DNA of 5,742 bases from JALRHH01 sp964638875 (GTDB lineage: Bacteria > Patescibacteriota > Saccharimonadia > Saccharimonadales > JALRHH01). The translations under genes and the position numbers were made by a program. Where the stretch lies: contig CAZXBL010000043.1 in NCBI GenBank assembly GCA_964638875.1, forward strand, positions 1 to 5,742, written 5' to 3'. This document shows, piece by piece, positions 5,733 to 5,742 of this stretch (position 1 is its first letter; each line of letters begins with the position of its first letter). The notes under the pieces are model-generated. The model did not search any database and was not told the origin of the DNA. It saw only the letters and a program-made list of their open reading frames with translations.

Positions 5733-5742
5733 ACCTTATGAT

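Overview
This 5.7-kb window looks like part of a small-genome Patescibacteria/CPR chromosome. Candidatus Saccharibacteria (TM7) is my best guess, from the style of the prepilins (a GDTIVEVLIA-type N-terminus and a PilX-N-type protein in a compact minor-pilin operon), the tight gene packing and the moderate GC. This placement is recall and inference, not a search result. TGA is used as an ordinary stop (the ATGA junction at 3010-3013), so the UGA=Gly code of Gracilibacteria and Absconditabacteria does not apply.

Layout: (1) 1-336, minus: the 5' part of a nucleoside diphosphate kinase gene, cut by the window edge before its active-site histidine. (2) 337-401: a short divergent promoter region. 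(3) 402-1337, plus: a complete Xer-type tyrosine recombinase with all six catalytic residues. (4) 1341-5715, minus: a six-gene type IV pilus (T4P) cluster that fills the rest of the window. In transcription order it holds a major-type pilin (5251-5715), a strong intrinsic terminator (5191-5226), a prepilin peptidase (4344-5177), then prepilins of 291 aa, 143 aa and about 200 aa, and a 351-aa PilX/GspK-like protein (1341-2396). The last four are packed with 10-nt and 4-nt overlaps and a 9-nt gap. The recombinase and the last pilin gene converge with only 3 bp between their stop codons.

How the genes fit together: the peptidase would cleave and N-methylate the leader peptides of the canonical prepilins (G|F/Y/D...E5) encoded beside it. 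The pilin upstream of the terminator is probably made in excess as the filament subunit. The four downstream genes, by order, size and the missing Glu5 in the last one, parallel the GspH-I-J-K (FimU-PilV-PilW-PilX) minor pilins that form the tip/priming complex. No motor ATPase (PilB/PilT), platform protein (PilC) or PilM/N/O gene is present here, so they must lie elsewhere if the pilus works.

Main points to re-examine: a 10-N assembly gap that breaks the third minor prepilin gene and whose true length must be 2 modulo 3; the terminator separating major pilin from peptidase, with an extended -10-like motif in its trailing edge; three genes with possible leaderless or near-leaderless starts; and an even number of cysteines in every predicted pilin ectodomain. 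I see no RNA genes, CRISPR arrays or insertion sequences, and no intergenic stretch exceeds about 75 bp.
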